Source: an uncultured Clostridia bacterium
GTDB taxonomy: Bacteria > Bacillota > Clostridia > TANB77 > CAG-508
Direction: 5' to 3'
Length of the DNA: 26,530 bases
NCBI GenBank assembly: GCA_948560265.1
Contig: CAOXTD010000019.1
Coordinates: 1 to 26,530 of the forward strand
How positions within the stretch are numbered: position 1 is the first letter of the stretch; each line of letters opens with the position of its first letter. Positions 24,123 to 26,530 of the stretch are shown here, one piece after another. The position numbers were made by a program, and so were the translations under genes. The notes under the pieces were generated by a model that worked only from the letters and a program-made list of their open reading frames with translations, was not told the origin of the DNA and ran no database searches.

Positions 24123-25238
24123 TTAAAAATTTAATTTTTCATAAACATATCTGTCCATTTTTTTGATTACTTTATAACTATTTCCCCTTTTCATATGGCC
24201 TCTCCAACTATAATAGGAATTCCATACTTGCTCTTTTGTCATTTTTCCTTCTTCTATCCATCTTTTAAAAGTCTTTATCTTTTTTCTCATTCTAGGAGTT
24301 GCATCTCTATTCATTTTTCTAATTACTTTTCCTGTTTCTGTACAAAAGAATTTTGTTTTCAAAAATTTAAAACCAGTAGCAAATTTTTGTATTTTAGTTT
24401 TCTTTTCATTTAACATCAATCCTAGTTCAGCAACTTTCACTTTTATTTTAGCTAATATGTCTTTTGCTTCTTCTAAAGTTGCCGTAAAAAAGTAGAAATC
24501 ATCCACATATCTTGCATAACATTTCACTCTTAACGTATCTTTGATGTAATGGTCTAAGGGGGTTACAGCAATATTGGTATAAATTTGGGATGTATGGGCC
24601 CCAAGTCCAAAACTAGTATCACCATATAATTCCATACATAGATTAGCAACATGTCTAATCTTTTCATCAAAAATACGTTTTTCATGTTCTTTGTATACTA
24701 CGTAATGTGGTGCAGAATTGAAAAAGTCTTTAAAATCACAAGTAACAATATAGCCATTTAAGCCATATTTTCTAAAGTGTCTTTGCATATGACAGTTTAC
24801 TCTATCTAAAGTATGATCCATCCCTTTTCCTACTCTATTTGCTGCATTATCATAAATAAATGTATTATCATAAATAGGAACAATTACATGATCACATAAA
24901 TCACGCTGAATAATTCTCTCACTTAACTTTTGCGCTTGAATTTTTCTTCTTTTTCCTCTTTCACAAACATAAAAGATATATGGCTTTGAAAGCTTTAATT
25001 TGTCTGTTTGTAAAGTTTCATAAATTTTATAAGTAGTAGAAATTCTTTTTTTAGCATAATTTTGTGTAGAAGCCTTCCATAATACATTTCTCATGCATTT
25101 TGTGCCAGCTTGATATAGATTTTCATAAGAAAATACTTCTTCAAAACTACCACATGCTTCACTTTTCTTTCTTCTTTTTTCTTCCCTCATAGCTTTTCTT
25201 CTTTGGTATCTTAGTTCGTGTCTTTCTTCACTTGTCAT
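24123..25238 (-). CDS. DGR reverse transcriptase
   Basis: The reverse transcriptase of a diversity-generating retroelement. It copies the template repeat RNA with errors at adenines, and the cDNA then replaces the variable repeat of a target gene. 371 residues, compact, with no maturase or endonuclease domain. Motif A is CDFKDFF (Asp168). The DGR-type motif GLGAHTSQ (211-218) ends in SQ, as in the family signature GxxxSQ. The catalytic box is YVDD (244-247), followed by LNEKKTKI and GFKFLKTKFF. Residues 1-30 are strongly basic. ATG 25238 has a GGAGGT box about 12 bases upstream. The template repeat lies 218 bases upstream and a terminator follows. Group II intron and retron functions are unlikely given the context. 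Confidence 0.93.
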   Translation of the reverse strand: MTSEERHELRYQRRKAMREEKRRKKSEACGSFEEVFSYENLYQAGTKCMRNVLWKASTQNYAKKRISTTYKIYETLQTDKLKLSKPYIFYVCERGKRRKIQAQKLSERIIQRDLCDHVIVPIYDNTFIYDNAANRVGKGMDHTLDRVNCHMQRHFRKYGLNGYIVTCDFKDFFNSAPHYVVYKEHEKRIFDEKIRHVANLCMELYGDTSFGLGAHTSQIYTNIAVTPLDHYIKDTLRVKCYARYVDDFYFFTATLEEAKDILAKIKVKVAELGLMLNEKKTKIQKFATGFKFLKTKFFCTETGKVIRKMNRDATPRMRKKIKTFKRWIEEGKMTKEQVWNSYYSWRGHMKRGNSYKVIKKMDRYVYEKLNF

Positions 25239-25291
25239 TTGTATGTTTAACCTCCGTACATGATAATTGCGAAGTAGAATTGACTATGAAA

Positions 25292-25315
25292 TTGACACAC
25301 TATAAAATATGTCAA
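25292..25315. other. Small inverted repeat in the template-RT spacer
   Basis: TTGACA and TGTCAA separated by 12 bases, within the 25239-25455 spacer. In DGRs this spacer is part of the structured template RNA, so this may be one of its helices (inference). Confidence 0.35.
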
Positions 25316-25359
25316 CCATGCAAGCAGCGTCCAGTCATCTACATCAAAGGTTCTTTTCG

Positions 25360-25378
25360 GTTTGTGGTCACCACAAAC
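25360..25378. other. Palindrome in the template-RT spacer
   Basis: A 19-base palindrome, GTTTGTGGT and ACCACAAAC around one central base. In RNA it would form a 7-bp stem with a 5-base loop. It lies 78 bases downstream of the template repeat and 122 before the RT gene, in the region expected to carry RNA structure needed for priming. No other gene is supported in 25239-25455. Confidence 0.55.
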
Positions 25379-25455
25379 TCAGGAACAAATTTCCCTTTCA
25401 CAAAAGTTTTGCTTCACCTTTTACAGTTACTATGTCTTACTTATATCTTGTGAAA

Positions 25456-25569
25456 TCCAGGCGCAACGCCATTGTTGTTGCTCGCGTTGTTATTGTTGTT
25501 GACATTGCCGTCGTTGTTGACATTGCAGAAGCTAGTGTCATTGCTGTAACGAGGTGAACGAAGCCACCA
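25456..25569 (-). repeat. DGR template repeat (TR)
   Basis: On the minus strand this 114-base non-coding segment matches the 3' end of the target gene. Read in the target frame it runs from WWLRSP to GVAPG, with 13 Asn (AAC/AAT) codons in between, the usual design where adenine mutagenesis gives maximum amino-acid variety. Its GC-only end GGCGTTGCGCCTGG (25457-25470) is identical in the variable repeat and fits the initiation-of-mutagenic-homology role. The match weakens upstream of 25569 but traces to about 25588. It lies between avd and the RT gene. Confidence 0.92.
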
Positions 25570-25610
25570 CCAGACCGTACTGTCTGACAACGTAATTATC
25601 GAAATTTGAC

Positions 25611-26036
25611 CTATATCGTTTTAAATCTTTCAGCATCAGATTTCATGATGCTTTTTAAAAGTCTTTGTTCTTCTGACAAAAGTCTGCCCCATTCTTGGAA
25701 AGCATATTCTTTCCACTCTTTATTCTCTTGCGGATTTAATTCCAGCCTTGATTTCAATTCTGTCAATGGCAATTCCATATTTTCACAAGCAGCTAGTGCT
25801 TGCTGAAAATGCATTTTGCGGTTTTGCACATCTATTTTATTTTCTGGGACAATATTATTGGCAATATTTGCCTCATAATATACTTTTCTTGCCAAACCGC
25901 AAATATCTTTTGTCAAAAAAAATGTTAATCTTTTTGGAGCCTTCAAGCAATATGTCAAAGTATGGGCTGACAATTTCCTTGCATTTTCCAAAAATAAAGT
26001 TTTGCTTTCATTTCTTTTACTTACATATACTGACAT
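25611..26036 (-). CDS. avd: DGR accessory variability determinant (Avd-like)
   Basis: A 141-residue basic, all-helical protein. In DGRs, Avd forms a pentamer of four-helix bundles that binds the RT and the template RNA and is needed for cDNA synthesis. The length, predicted helices (ESKTLFLENARKLSAHTLTY; VYYEANIANNIV; RKMHFQQALAACENMELPL; FQEWGRLLSEEQRLLKSIMK) and position between target and template repeat all fit. I call it from context and helical pattern rather than from a strong sequence motif. ATG 26036 has a GGGAGAG box. It ends 41 bases before the TR core. Confidence 0.8.
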   Translation of the reverse strand: MSVYVSKRNESKTLFLENARKLSAHTLTYCLKAPKRLTFFLTKDICGLARKVYYEANIANNIVPENKIDVQNRKMHFQQALAACENMELPLTELKSRLELNPQENKEWKEYAFQEWGRLLSEEQRLLKSIMKSDAERFKTI

Positions 26037-26061
26037 GATTGCTCTCCCTTTTATATAATTT

Positions 26062-26083
26062 TGTCCCTCCTTTCGGAGGGACA
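26062..26083. other. 9-bp hairpin with GAAA loop between target gene and avd
   Basis: On the minus strand a perfect 9-bp stem (arms 26075-26083 and 26062-26070) is closed by a GAAA loop. It sits 77 bases past the target stop codon. On this strand no T-run follows. Bordetella-type DGRs need a hairpin/cruciform with a similar stem and a GAAA-type loop just downstream of the variable repeat for efficient retrohoming. Here the distance is longer. On the plus strand a T-run follows it, so a bidirectional terminator is the main alternative. Confidence 0.65.
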
Positions 26084-26159
26084 GATTTTTTCCACCGTTT
26101 CTGGATCGTGGCTCTATTTTGTTTCTTCTTCGCTTGCAGTTCGTGTCAAGGGCCAGATC

Positions 26160-26530
26160 CTAGATGCAAAAGCCAGGCGCAACGCCACCAGTGTAGCTCG
26201 CGTAGTTATTGCTGCTACCGCCGTTGCTGTAGATACCGCAGAAGACGTTGTAGTTTTGGTAACCAGGTGAACGAAGCCACCAGTAGCGCGTATCGCCTGA
26301 GGCACTCGGTCTCTTCTGACGTCCCGTGCTCGTACCGTTCCATACCACTGTTGCGTTCTTTTGATAGTATGGATACTGACTTCCCTCTGATGTGATTGCG
26401 TATGCATATGCTCCTGATTGATATCCACTACTTACTACCTCGCTTGCTGCCAATAACCATAAGTAATCATTACATGTGGTTACGCTACTTGCACTATAAT
26501 ATGTTGCAATGTACTTTTTCTTTACCTGTT
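26160..26530 (-). CDS. DGR target protein, C-terminal part (C-type-lectin/FGE-like fold)
   Basis: The frame is open to the window edge, so the gene starts beyond 26530; only the last 123 residues are seen. The internal TTG at 26451-26453 is not the start: the coding continues upstream (KYIATYYSASSVTTCNDYLW). The segment LWLLAASEVVSSGYQSGAYAYAI-style text followed by WWLRSPG and the end GVAPGFCI is typical of DGR target ligand-binding domains related to the DUF6273/Fib_succ_major/FGE-like group. The variable repeat is the last ~37 codons. Its GC content is above that of the neighbouring genes. It is probably a surface or secreted binding protein (inference, the N-terminus is missing). Confidence 0.85.
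   Translation of the reverse strand, partial: QVKKKYIATYYSASSVTTCNDYLWLLAASEVVSSGYQSGAYAYAITSEGSQYPYYQKNATVVWNGTSTGRQKRPSASGDTRYWWLRSPGYQNYNVFCGIYSNGGSSNNYASYTGGVAPGFCI
26173..26282 (-). repeat. DGR variable repeat (VR)
   Basis: 110 bases at the end of the target gene that align to the template repeat with one 3-base gap. Of 13 Asn codons in the template, 10 are different here (to Gly, Tyr, Ser or Thr). The conserved frame is WWLRSP, FC, NG-type Gly, AS and GVAPG. There are also ~11 differences at template positions that are not adenine. The end GGCGTTGCGCCTGG (26173-26186) is identical to the template. Confidence 0.88.

Noticed and set aside
25280..25306. Plus-strand promoter-like TTGACT...TATAAA antisense to the template RNA
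   Set aside because: The spacer is only 15 bases and the -10 is poor; nothing else supports an antisense transcript.
25232..25557. Plus-strand open frames across the template repeat
   Set aside because: They are shadows of the TR and spacer; the apparent Val/Ala repeats are just the reverse complement of AAC codons.
25456..25569. Template repeat as a microsatellite or CRISPR-like repeat
   Set aside because: The GTT-rich look comes from Asn codons on the minus strand; there are no regularly spaced repeats and spacers, and its match to the target gene end explains it.
26062..26095. Plain plus-strand intrinsic terminator
   Set aside because: Not excluded, since a T-run follows on the plus strand, but no plus-strand gene is supported upstream; I kept the hairpin as a possible DGR element instead.
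26114..26428. Alternative open frame overlapping the target gene end
   Set aside because: It is out of frame with the WWLRSP/GVAPG reading that matches the template repeat and known DGR targets.

Overview
The window is a low-GC chromosomal segment that looks like a gut-type Clostridia (Firmicutes). The codon use is A/T-rich, ribosome binding sites are strong AGGAGG-type, and the gene content is typical: a T-box-controlled pheST, a PASTA kinase/PP2C phosphatase pair, a diadenylate cyclase, and a 25-codon spoVM-like gene that points to a sporulating lineage. The genus cannot be fixed from the sequence alone.

Layout, left to right. 1-5.1 kb: a small Cys/Asn-tailed membrane protein, truA, a HAD (Cof-type) phosphatase, the c-di-AMP synthase cdaA with a 41-aa membrane protein upstream, and an arginase-family gene. 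5.1-9.2 kb: the pheS-pheT operon (minus strand) behind a T-box leader. REP-like palindromes with the core TTGGGGACGTT lie in the leader, between pheS and pheT, and also between truA and the HAD gene. 9.3-10.9 kb: an NfeD/slipin membrane pair. 10.9-11.6 kb: an isolated GC-rich orphan gene with its own consensus promoter and terminator. 11.6-14.3 kb: rarA and ruvA (minus), then tcdA (plus). 14.4-17.2 kb: rpmB, three very small genes (a spoVM homologue, a 50-aa membrane protein, a 49-aa Cys-rich protein), nth, and a signal-peptide protein with a bactofilin-like repeat region and membrane helices. 17.2-24.0 kb, minus strand: rlmN-prpC-prkC-rpe (the Bacillus order, but without rsgA and thiN), an 81-aa coiled-coil protein, and aspS.

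24.1-26.5 kb is the most interesting part: a diversity-generating retroelement (DGR) on the minus strand. It reads target gene (C-terminal part only, cut by the window edge) with a variable repeat, a GAAA-loop hairpin, an avd-like accessory gene, an Asn-codon-rich template repeat, and a DGR-type reverse transcriptase followed by a terminator. The template encodes 13 Asn (AAY) codons, and 10 of these are replaced in the variable repeat of the neighbouring gene. The pair also differs at about 11 non-adenine positions plus one codon indel. Adenine mutagenesis from this template cannot explain those, so the local template is probably not the direct recent parent of the local variable repeat.

No tRNA, rRNA, CRISPR array, insertion-sequence transposase or phage structural gene was seen.
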